A DNA stretch of 64,000 nt, from contig OZ038383.1 in NCBI GenBank assembly GCA_964036045.1, positions 13,408,430-13,472,429 of the forward strand. Direction: 5' to 3'. Made by a program: the position numbers and the translations under genes. Positions 54,460-64,000 of this stretch are shown piece after piece (the first letter of the stretch is position 1; each line of letters opens with the position of its first letter). Source of the stretch: Eutreptiella sp. 'Long Island Sound 2002' (taxonomy: Eukaryota; Euglenozoa; Euglenophyceae; Eutreptiales; Eutreptiaceae). The notes under the pieces were generated by a model. The model saw only the letters and a program-made list of their open reading frames with translations, was not told the origin of the DNA and ran no database searches.

Positions 54460-55407
54460 GCTTCACGGCCATGGTATGCCTTCACTGTTTAGGGCATCCA
54501 CTGGAGCCCACATGGAAATATTAGAGGACTTGAGGACCCACAACTACACATGAAAACGGTGTTCAACCACCACTCCACAAAGAAACCAAGGTATCCCTGA
54601 CAAACAAGAGAGTTAGTTAGCCTAATTACCCTTCTGCCATGCAAGGCATTTAGACATACCAAAATCACACGTGCCAACCATCCACAGTTTCCCTCCTCCT
54701 GGGGTGCATTTCTCTTTTCGGTGCAGAGTAGTCATAACCCCCATGACCATCTGCTGCTTCCCACCTTGTTCCTTTTTGGTTGCTTTTTGATGAGCTATCT
54801 GTGCCATGCCTTCATTGGCTTGCCCACGCTTGGAATCCCCAAAATGTACATGGGACTGAGCTTCACTCATTTCATCTTGCCATGTCACAATGGTGGTCAG
54901 ATCAGTTTTCTTGCATTTTTTTGTGAGATTGAAAAACAAGCACTTTTGTCAGCATCGTGCAATGCTGAGTACAGTGGTAGCTGTCAGATTTGATACATGC
55001 CCCTTTGATGGCCACATGCTCTTTCTTAATTCCAACCAGTGCTTCACACATCTCTCCTCTTTGGCTGCTGGTGGCAGAAGAACGCCACGTGCAAATTTCG
55101 GCCTCGCTTTCACACAAAAAAACGAAGAAAGTGCTTGTGTGACGCTTCACACACCCTGTTGACACTTTACCATGAGGAGTGTAGTGGTGTGATATGTCGA
55201 GCACTATACATGCCGTAGCTTTCCAACCACTTGCACAGTGTTACAATTGCTCTGTATGTACTGTGGGTTTTGATGCCACCTCCCGAGCTGATCCACGTGT
55301 ACAGATGTTAATTGTTCAGAGTCCCAGGTTTGATACCCACCACCAAAACTGATCCTGTCTTAACCAAAAGTAGACAGGGTAGTGTTGGATGCCTCCGTCT
55401 CTCACAG
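54460..55407. other. No gene recognised
   Basis: Anonymous short frames; the last bases (TCTCTCACAG) form the acceptor of the next exon. Confidence 0.5.
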
Positions 55408-58400
55408 GCCATGGCGCAGGGCATCCATGTCTTGGAAGAAGAAGTGCAGCGGCTGCAAGTTGACCTGGCGAAGTTGGAGCAGCGTGTGGAGGAGACGTGC
55501 TCGGATTTGATCCATGATATTGACGATGATGAAGAGGACGATTTCTCCAGCCTAGGAGTATGTTTATCCCCATACCACAACCACCACACATTGTTTTTCA
55601 TCAATGCAACACGTGTACACCCAAACCCATACCCATACTGGTGACCCTCCATAGTATGATAATAGGCAGTTCAACACCTGTACACACAAAAATGACAGGG
55701 TGGCCTCTGAGGAACCCTTTTTTCAAATTTTATTGCTCTTGGCAAGTCCACCTCGTAGAGAATTGGCCTTAACAAGATACCACAACGTTGCCCAACAATG
55801 GAATCCGCGCAGCATTCGCTGGTCGCATGTGGCACATTGTAAAATGACTTCCCTTTATCCTCCCCCCCTCCCTCAGCACCCAATGGCCAAATAAGATGAA
55901 AACACATAAAGAGGGCCTAACTACATGCTTTGTTTGTGATATTTGTCATCGTGACAATCATCACAACAATGTCAAAGGACATCAAGACGCATCACATCAC
56001 ACTTATCAAAAGTGCGGCTTTCGAATTTTCGATTTTTTAGCTATTGAGGCTGAAAAATGCCCAGATGGCTTCTGCACCAGCTCTTTAACCGCCCCCCCCC
56101 CCCCACCATACCCATTTAGGTGTGCACTGTGCGTGGCGTTATACACCCGCTTGCCCCCCCGTGCCTGTATTTTCTGATTCCTTTCTTTACTCTAGCGATT
56201 CTTTGAATCGGTCTTCAAGTGCCCGCAGTGCATGTGTCAGTGTTTTAGGCATCGTCATCTTTGATTTGCATTTGCCTGCTGCACACAGGGCCCTACTACT
56301 GACAGCGGCGAGTGCCAAACTACCGACAGTGGCGAGTGGGCCATGAGCCCCAAGACCGAGAATGGCCATGAGAGGCGATCCACTGCCTCTGAGTCCACCC
56401 CAGGCAGCCCCTTGACTCCACTGCTAGTGCAAACTGGCATCCCGCAGCCTACATGTCAGCTGACAGTGCCGTCTGCAAACCTGCCTTCAGCAATGCTGGG
56501 CACAGAAGAACCCGCGACTCGGATGCAGAAGCATTCACCACAGATGGCACGGCGCATTCATGAGCCTGCCTTGGAGCATGCACTGCAGACCGCCCCGCTG
56601 CCTTCTGGAGAGGAAGAGGGAAGGAGCCAAGAAAGGGAACAAAGGGGAAATGGGGAGAGGAGAGAATGTTTTGAGGCGAAGGACAAAGGCAAGGGAAGAC
56701 AGCCATTGCAGCCCACGGAGTACCCAGATTCTGCTCCGCCATCTACTACACAACACAACATGGGGCCCATTTCAACCCTACATACATCACAACAGCACAC
56801 ACCAGCTGATTGCATGGCAGTTTTGACCAGACTCGGGTTCGATGTATATTTCAACGGTTCACTTGTCAACAACGATTGCGACGTTGTTCGCAATGCACAT
56901 CTTGCACCGAGGCTTGTATTGCAACCTGCACCACGCCCTGCACCACGCCCTGCAGCACAGCCCGCACCGCAGCATGCACGACAGCCTGCATCACACCTTG
57001 CGCAAACCTCGCTCCCACAGCGCGGGGCACAACGTATGTTAGCGCCAACAGTTGCATCTGAGGTGGTCCCACACCCTGCAGATGCTTCACTGCCCCAGCC
57101 CATACAGCAACCTGGGTCAGAGCCAGTGGTTGCATCTGAGGTGGACCAGGACTCCCCGAAGCCCTCATATCCACAACCCACGGGGCAGCCCACATCAGAG
57201 CCAATGATTGCATCTGAGGTGGACCAGCACTCCCCAAAACCCTCATTTCCACAACCCACGGCGCAGCCCACATCAGAGCCAATGACTGCATCTGAGGTGG
57301 ACCAGGACTCCCCAAAACCCTCATTTCCACAACCCACGGGGCAGCCCACATCAGAGCCAATGATTGCATCTGAGGTGGACCAGCACTCCCCAAAACCCTC
57401 ATTTCCACAACCCACGGGGCAGCCCACATCAGAGCCAATGATTGCATCTGAGGTGGACCAGCACTCCCCAAAACCCTCGTTTCCACAACCCACGGGGCAG
57501 CCCACATCAGAGCCAATGACTGCATCTGAGGTGGACCAGGACTCCCCAAAACCCTCATTTCCACAACCCACGGGGCAGCCCACAACAGAGCCAATGACTG
57601 TATCTGAGGTGGACCAGGACTCCCCAAAACCCTCACTTCCACAACCCACGGCGCAGCCCACATCAGAGCCAATGATTGCATCTGAGGTGGACCAACACTC
57701 CCCAAAACCCTCATTTCCACAACCCACGGGGCAGCCCACATCAGAGCCAATGATTGCATCTGAGGTGGACCAGCACTCCCCAAAACCCTCATTTCCACAA
57801 CCCACGGGGCAGCCCACATCAGAGCCAATGATTGCATCTGAGGTGGACCAGCACTCCCCAAAACCCTCATTTCCACAACCCACGGCACAGCCCACAACAG
57901 AGCCAATGACTGCATCTGAGCCGGACCAGCACTCCCCAAAACCCTCATTTCCACAACCCACGGGGCAGCCCACATCAGAGCCAATGATTGCATCTGAGGT
58001 GGACCAGCACTCCCCAAAACCCTCATTTCCACAACCCACGGCGCAGCCCACAACAGAGCCAATGATTGTATCTGAGGTGGACCAGGACTCCCCAAAACCC
58101 TCACTTCCACAACCCACGGCGCAGCCCACATCAGAGCCAATGATTGCATCTGAGGTGGACCAGCACTCCCCAAAACCCTCATTTCCACAACCCACGGCGC
58201 AGCCCACATCAGAGCCAATGATTGCATCTGAGGTGGACCAGGACTCCCCAAAACCCTCATTTCCACAACCCACGGGGCAGCCCACATCAGAGCCAATGAT
58301 TGCATCTGAGGTGGACCAGCACTCCCCAAAACCCTCATTTCCACAACCCACGGGGCAGCCCACATCAGAGCCAATGACTGCATCTGAGGTGGACCAGCAC

Positions 58401-60770
58401 TCCCCAAAACCCTCATTTCCACAACCCACGGGGCATCCCACATCAGAGCCAATGGTTGCCTCTGAGGTGGAACAGCACTCCCCGAAGCCCTCATATCCAG
58501 AGCCGACGGCGCAGCCCACATCAGAGCCAATGATTGCATCTGATGTGGACCAGGACTCCCCAAAACCCTCATATCTACAACCCACGGCACAGCCCACAAC
58601 AGAGCCAATGATTGCATCTGAGGTGGACCAGCAATCCCCGAAACCCTCATTTCCACAATGCACGGGGCAGCCCACATCAGAGCCAATGACTGCATCTGAG
58701 GTGGACCAGGACTCCCCAAAACCCTCATTTCCACAACCCACGGCACAGCCCACAACAGAGCCAATGACTGCATCTGAGCCGGACCAGCACTCCCCAAAAC
58801 CCTCACTTCCTCAACCCACGGGGCAGCCCACATCAGAGCCAATGATTGCATCTGAGGTGGACCAGCACTCCCCAAAACCCTCATTTCCACAACCCACGGC
58901 GCAGCCCACATCAGAGCCAATGACTGCATCTGAGGTGGACCAGCACTCCCCAAAACCCTCATTTCCACAACCCACGGGGCAGCCCACAACAGAGCCAGTG
59001 GTTGCATCTGAGGTGGAACAGCACTCCCCGAAGCCCTCATATCCACAACCCACGGGGCAGCCCACATCAGAGCCAATGATTGCCTCTGAGGTGGATCAGG
59101 ACTCCCCGAAGGTCTCACTTCCAGAACCCACGGGGCAGCCCACATCAGAGCCAATGATTGCATCTGAGGTGGACCAGGACTCCCCAAAACCCTCATTTCC
59201 ACAGCCCGCGGGGCAATACACATCAGAGCCAATGATTGCATCTGAGGTGGACCAGGACTCCCCAAAACCCTCATTTCCACAACCCACGGGGCAGCCCACA
59301 TCAGAGCCAATGATTGCATCTGAGGTGGACCAGCACTCCCCAAAACCCTCACTTCCTCAACCCACGGGGCAGCCCACATCAGAGCCAATGATTGCATCTG
59401 AGGTGGACCAGGACTCCCCAAAACCCTCATTTCCACAACCCACGGGGCAGCCCACATCAGAGCCAATGACTGCATCTGAGGTGGACCAGGACTCCCCAAA
59501 ACCCTCATTTCCACAACCCACGGGGCAGCCCACAACAGAGCCAGTGGTTGCCTCTGAGGTGGAACAGCACTCCCCGAAGCCCTCATATCCAGAGCCGACG
59601 GCACAGCCCACATCAGAGCCAATGATTGCATCTGAGGTGGACCCACACCCTGCTGAATTCGCACTTCCACAACCCACGGCGCAACCAACATCGGAGCCTA
59701 CGATTGCATCCGCGGTGCACCCACCACTCACAGAGGTCTCACTCCGACGGTTCCCACCACAGGCTACACCGCAGCCAACTGAGGTCGACCTACATGCTAC
59801 AGAGGCCTCACTCCCACAGCCCACATTACAACCAACATCAGAGGAAGTCGTTGCATCTGAGGTGCACGCATACTCTGAGCCCGTGAGTTTCATGCACTCC
59901 CAGCCTTCCCCACGTATATCACCATGTTTTGCAGCAATGGACCTGCCAGACCAACACTCATACACGCCACGTACCCCCAAATCCAACCCCACCTCTGTCC
60001 ACGCAGAGGCGCCACATCGGCGTACAGGGACTGCGTTGGAACAAAGGCACAGCTTTGGCGCATGCACTATGCAGTGGCAGAGAGGGAAAAGGAAGTGCGC
60101 CCCACATGCGACCTCATCCTCCAGTCCTGGACAACACCCCAAACCGCAAGACAGAACGCTACGCAGAAGATCGATGTCAATGCCTCTGTCAACACTATGG
60201 CCGACACCTGCATCCGAAGCCCCACCACCCTACCCAGTGGCTGTCACAAAGCCCACCGATGCCCCCGTCCCGTTAGCAATGGCCTCTATCACCCCCACGG
60301 CAGCCCCGCCGCCGTACCCAGTGGCTCTCACAGAGCCCACCGATGCCCCTGTCCCGTTAGCAATGGCCTCCATCACCCCCACGCCCTCCTCACTCCAGAC
60401 AGCCCATCCCGGGACAGACCTTTCCACCGGCCTCAGCTCCCCTGTCCTGCAGCGCCCCCCCCACACGGCGTCCACAGTGTCCATGTCACACAGTCCACAG
60501 GGTGTCGCATGGGCTACATGCGGCGGGGCCCTTGGTGCAGCAATCGAGCGCACATGCAGCACCCCTGTGGCGGCCTCCCACCGCTTTGTCCCACACCCCT
60601 TGCCCGGTCCCCCATGTGCAGATGAGCCTCTGTGGGCCTCCGCCCCCCCACCCCCACCCCCGCCACTGAAATATTACTACCGCTGCTATACAATAAGGCA
60701 CCCTCCACGGTCTCCCCGCAACCCGCCGTTGGGCGCTGGGGAGGCGACCCGACCTCCCCAGCACCGATAA
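55408..60770 (+). CDS. Gene with a coiled-coil exon and a 33-copy Pro/Ser-rich repeat exon
   Basis: Exon 55,408-55,557 (acceptor CTCACAG, donor GGA/GTATGT, 50 codons, phase 0) encodes AMAQGIHVLEEEVQRLQVDL, AKLEQRVEETCSDLIHDIDD and an acidic end: a coiled coil. A large exon from the acceptor GCACACAG at 56,288 is in the same phase and stays open to a TAA at 60,768; its first ATG is 56,343. Counting from that ATG, residues 1-260 are Ser/Pro/Gln-rich with a KxxxRE-rich charged part, residues 261-1118 are 33 tandem 26-residue units (consensus EPMIASEVDQHSPKPSFPQP plus TGQPTS), and the rest is Pro/Ser/Thr-rich with two 28-residue repeats. No signal peptide or transmembrane segment is visible. A small exon near 56,194 (RFFESVFKCPQCMC) may lie between. 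Likely an extended, disordered protein; function unknown. Confidence 0.6.
57123..59696 (+). repeat. Coding minisatellite, 33 units of exactly 78 bp
   Basis: The first unit starts CCAGTGGTTGCATCTGAGG at 57,123 and the thirty-third at 59,619, exactly 32 x 78 bp later, with no indel between. Substitutions are concentrated in a few codons (I/T/V, Q-H versus Q-D, F/Y/L, G/A, S/T), so variants recur in blocks, as expected of unequal exchange or gene conversion. Confidence 0.95.
60231..60398 (+). repeat. Two tandem 84-bp coding repeats
   Basis: TACCCAGTGGCT at 60,231 recurs at 60,315; the 28-residue unit (YPVAVTKPTDAPVPLAMASI TPTAAPPP) is duplicated with two changes. Confidence 0.85.
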
Positions 60771-62359
60771 GTGTAACACGCAACGCTGTGCCCCCTGTAC
60801 CCCCATCCCCCACGCCCCACAAGGGGCAGCGCAAGTGAATTCCATGCCCCCCCCCCCCCCCGCATTACTGTAACGCACTACCAGCAAGTCACACATTGGT
60901 GAGCTAGCACCCATGGCCTTGTGTGACATTCACGTTGCTGGTTGTGGTGAGCACCTCCCAGCCTGGGGTCTTCGTGATGACCGCATACCGGGCACTGATC
61001 AGGCCGTCATGGGCCGCAGTTGCATTCTGGATTCCCATCCAGGAAGGTGGATGCCCGCGGCAGTGCGGGTGCCCGCAGTAGTACGGATGCCTGCTTGTCA
61101 TAGCAGAAGGTTCAAAGGCGAGAGGCCAATAGGCGCCGCCACAGGCTAACAGAGCCAACCACCAAGGCCTTGTGCCAACCCCCCCCGCCCCCGCCGCCGC
61201 ACTTCTGCGGTCCGGACTCGCCCCCTTGACGGAGATCCCTTTGTTGCGCCTCATCAAGCCTCTGTGCCAATGCTGTGCCTCAATGCCAAGAGAGCCCCAG
61301 CCCAGCCCAGACGCCCTATCCTGAGCGCGCCTGGCCGTAGCCCAAGCCCGAGCCGTAGTCACAAGCTCAAGCTCAGCCCCCAGCCCCAAGTGCAGCGGCA
61401 GCCCCGGCAGCCCTGGCCCCAGCCCCGGCAGACGTCCCCCCACTGGTCCCGAGACGCATTGCCGAAGGGCAGCCTTGGCCCCATCACACAGCCTCCGTTG
61501 GGGGGACGAGCCCCGTGCGGATGCGCGATGCGGCTGTGCCTGTGTGTGTTCCTAGGGATTCCTGGTGCCGAGCACTGCACGGAGACCTGATCAGGGTCAC
61601 ACACGGTCCTGTGGAGGTGTTGTGCAGCATACAGAGGGGGTAGGGGGGTCATTTCTTGCCTTCTCTTGTCCTTGGACTAAAGGACGGTGAAGTTGCGGGG
61701 CCGGTACCCGATGGCGCCTCATGACTGGCCAGTGCACTGGGGAGGTCCAGGCGGACCAGAGATGTTGCGGTCAGGACAGCCCCAGACCAGCGGGTGTGTC
61801 TGTTACAGTTGTGCCACGGCAGAGGCAAGGCCCGCGAGACAACAGACCCCCGAATGGGCAGTGCCCTGCCCCACCTCCTCCACCCCCGGCCTACCCCCTC
61901 CCTCTTTGTGAGTCGTCTGACCTAAGTGTTTGTGCGTCCTACCAGCCTCATTTGCCTGGGACAAGGGGCTCTACCGCTCTCCCTCAGGGGGTTGTGTGCC
62001 CCAGGGACCCGCCGGGAGTTGCGCTCGCCAGCGGGATCTGATGGGTGATAGGGAAGGGGAGGGCGGGCAGGGGGCGAGGGCGGCCACAATACACATCCGT
62101 TTGGCCCCTTCCGGATCCCTTTGTCCTACGGATCCAAAACGATGTCCCTTCGTACAATGACCGGCCCCATACCCTCCTCCACATGAGGGACCATGTTGCT
62201 GACAGAGGGACCGTTCCACAGAGGCCCCACTGTCACTCCATATTGCACAGGCACAGCGCAGGGTTTGGAGGGCCGGGTCCCGACCTCCGCAGGTAACCCC
62301 CTTTACGCCGTGCGATTTGGAACGAAGTCGGCGCCCTCCTTCGCGTGAGGGCCACCGGT
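60771..62359. other. No secure gene
   Basis: Pro/Arg/Gly-rich frames on both strands. A plus-strand segment at about 61,787-61,815 reads QTSGCVCYSC and resembles the motif at 10.8 kb. Confidence 0.45.
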
Positions 62360-62490
62360 CCCCGACATGCGCCTCGTGTGCAGCGACGCAGCGTGGGATC
62401 GTGCACTGCTGTCAGCGACGCCGTGTAGGGCACCACGCGCAGAACGGCAGCCTGGCGGCTCACACCGGAGACCTGCCTTACCAAGTGGCG
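62360..62490 (+). CDS. Candidate exon with CASC...HCCQR motif
   Basis: One frame reads SPTCASCAATQRGIVHCCQR, then basic residues, SLAAHTGDLPYQ and a possible boundary near 62,483. The motif and following LAAH segment parallel CPRCTLKQRGVRHCCQR...PLAAHAQLPHK at 46.3 kb, so the two may be paralogous zinc-binding exons. No start or end assigned. Confidence 0.35.
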
Positions 62491-64000
62491 CCTGCGCCGC
62501 AGTCTCCGCCAGCACAGCGACACGCCCGATGGGCACGCCGGCAGTACGTCGGCGACTGCACTCGCCGCGGGCCACGGGGTACAAAGCCCCGGGACCCCCC
62601 AAGCTCCCACGGACCCCCCCCCCCCATTTGTCGCTGTGAGGCTTTGGGAGGAGGGTGTGCAGAGCCTGAGGCAGAGAGCTCATCAGCAGTGGAAATGCGC
62701 TGGGTGGGGAGGGCTGGGCAGCAGAGATGCGGAGGACCTCCAGGACCTCCGCGCAGCCATGTCGCGGGGGGCTCAACGCTTCCACCACCACCGCCTCCTT
62801 CCCATCGCCCGCACAGGCACAGGGATAGTGCAGCATGGCTCAGGCAGGTGGGTGAGGCGGGAGCTGGGGTCTCGGGCAGAGGAGGCAAAGGAGTGCCCCA
62901 CATGCCTGCCCCGCCCCAGTGCCCCACACCCGCAGTACCCAAACCCAATGCCCTTTGTACTAATGGCATGGGGTTGCGTGTTTTGTGTGTAATTTTGGTA
63001 CTGTGCTGCTCTGTTGCCAGCACTTGGTACACCACCCTGGGCTCTGCTTAACCCCCGAACACCCTGTCGTCAGCACAGGCCTCCACAAGTCATCATGTTG
63101 CCGGTCAAGGGCTGTCCCACGTGCACTACGTCACCCCTTGTCTAAGCCCATTCTTCAAGGGTCCAAATTGTCCTGGCGCCTATCTTGGGCCTAGACAAGG
63201 GGCAGGTGGGTGGGCTGGAGGCTTGGAGCTGCGCACAAACTGCCGCATGTCCAAACTGCCGGAGACGCGACTTCCGCAACCCTCGGTCCTTTACCGCGGT
63301 GTCTGCCAAAGGGGGAGGATGAACCCCCCCTACGCACACACATAACACACAGTGCTACGCGTTCTTGATTGCCCCAGGGATCCCGGGACGTCCACCCACC
63401 TGACCCAGCTTAAAGGGGTGATCTGGAAGGGCTTAGTCAGAGCTGCCCGATGTAAATAAAGAACAACGCAGGTGGCCATGTCCCATTTCGTGGTACTACG
63501 ATGTTACAATTGCGTCTCATGGTGTCGGCTGTGCTGTTGCCAGCTGCCATCGAAAAGTGTTAGGTCGTTGCATTGTACTCTGAGGATTACCCCTGCCCTT
63601 GTACAACGACCACCTTGGACCGGTCAAACGGCGCGTTTTTGCTTTAATACATTGTCCAACAACCACCCGCTGGTCAAACGATGAAACATTGCTGGTCGTG
63701 TGCAGAGGGGGAAGGGATATTTTCTGTCTGAGGGATTTCCGCTTCGTTTAGTGCTACATGACAGTGTTCAGCACACAAAAACAAAAGTGCATTTGTGGTG
63801 TTGCCCAACAAACCCTCTGACTGGCCAACCAACCTTCTTCCCACTCCTCTCTTCAGAAATTTTGCCTCAAGCTTGTGCACATGCCAATGGCACATCCCGA
63901 ATATTTTGTCCTTCAAGGCATTCCAAACTTCCAGGGACGAGAGCAAAGCCTTCTGCCTGGAGTTCTGCCAATAATATTTTCGTGCAAAGTGGTGCAATAG
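62491..64000. other. No gene recognised
   Basis: GC-rich anonymous frames up to 63,050, then sparse sequence. The segment 63,605-63,705 (ACCGGTCAAACGGCG...GAAACATTGCTGGTC) resembles 41,245-41,345. Confidence 0.45.

Noticed and set aside
56558-59691. Long minus-strand ORFs (731 and 941 codons) across the minisatellite
   Set aside because: They arise because a 78-bp unit without stops stays open in several frames; the plus-strand frame has non-repeat flanks and an upstream exon in phase.
57123-59696. CRISPR-like array
   Set aside because: Units are contiguous and coding with no unique spacers, and the sequence is eukaryotic.

Overview
This window is nuclear DNA from a eukaryote, most likely a protist or alga. 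Coding sequence comes in short blocks bounded by GT...AG splice sites, the intergenic space is wide, poly-G and poly-C runs are everywhere, and mobile-element remains are dense. No bacterial gene organisation is visible. I cannot name the species. The transposon gene content (a tyrosine-recombinase retroelement, and a DNA transposon with an oxygenase-like gene) would fit an algal lineage, but that is inference.

Layout. 1-5.1 kb: a convergent pair of degenerate tRNA-Cys-like sequences, a 226-bp tandem duplication, a broken lysine-rich ORF, and a terminal exon ending in a textbook PCNA-interacting (PIP) box, enclosed by near-identical direct repeats. 5.2-10.1 kb: the best host gene, three exons of an FBXO21/SirB1-type transglutaminase-like protein with matching splice phases across introns of 2.9 and 1.2 kb. 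10.1-17.8 kb: candidate Cys-rich exons, a short GGGGGA-ended repeat (an empty site for a transposon found later), and a diverged tandem array. 17.9-21.3 kb: a decayed tyrosine-recombinase (YR) retrotransposon. 23-26 kb: a Cys-rich terminal exon and otherwise little. 26.6-31.2 kb: a far better preserved YR retrotransposon with Gag-like, YR and RT-RNase H regions and terminal direct repeats. 31.5-38.5 kb: a 6.95-kb DNA transposon with terminal inverted repeats. 38.6-56 kb: sparse candidate exons, microsatellites, an RNase HI pseudogene and a poly(A)-tailed retroposed insertion with a 23-bp target duplication. 55.4-60.8 kb: a gene with a coiled-coil exon and a very large exon encoding 33 perfectly phased copies of a 26-residue Pro/Ser-rich repeat. 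60.8-64 kb: weak candidate exons only.

The most interesting system is the 31,517-38,467 transposon. It carries two genes in the same orientation. The first encodes a roughly 1,100-residue protein with a double-stranded beta-helix 2-oxoglutarate/Fe(II) oxygenase-like core, a SUMO-interaction-like and nuclear-localisation-like segment and a C-terminal coiled coil. The second is a 587-residue DDE transposase candidate whose acidic residues and zinc ligands are laid out like RAG1/Transib. Four clusters of CpG-containing palindromes (near each end, between the genes, and inside the intron of the first gene) occur only inside this element. The 13.5-kb repeat copy preserves the matching unoccupied target. 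A working idea, not proven, is that the oxygenase acts on methylated element DNA while the transposase binds or cuts at the palindrome-bearing ends.

A caution runs through the window: in the oxygenase gene every apparent frame change falls on a G or C homopolymer of eight or more bases, so these may be sequence-consensus errors rather than real mutations.
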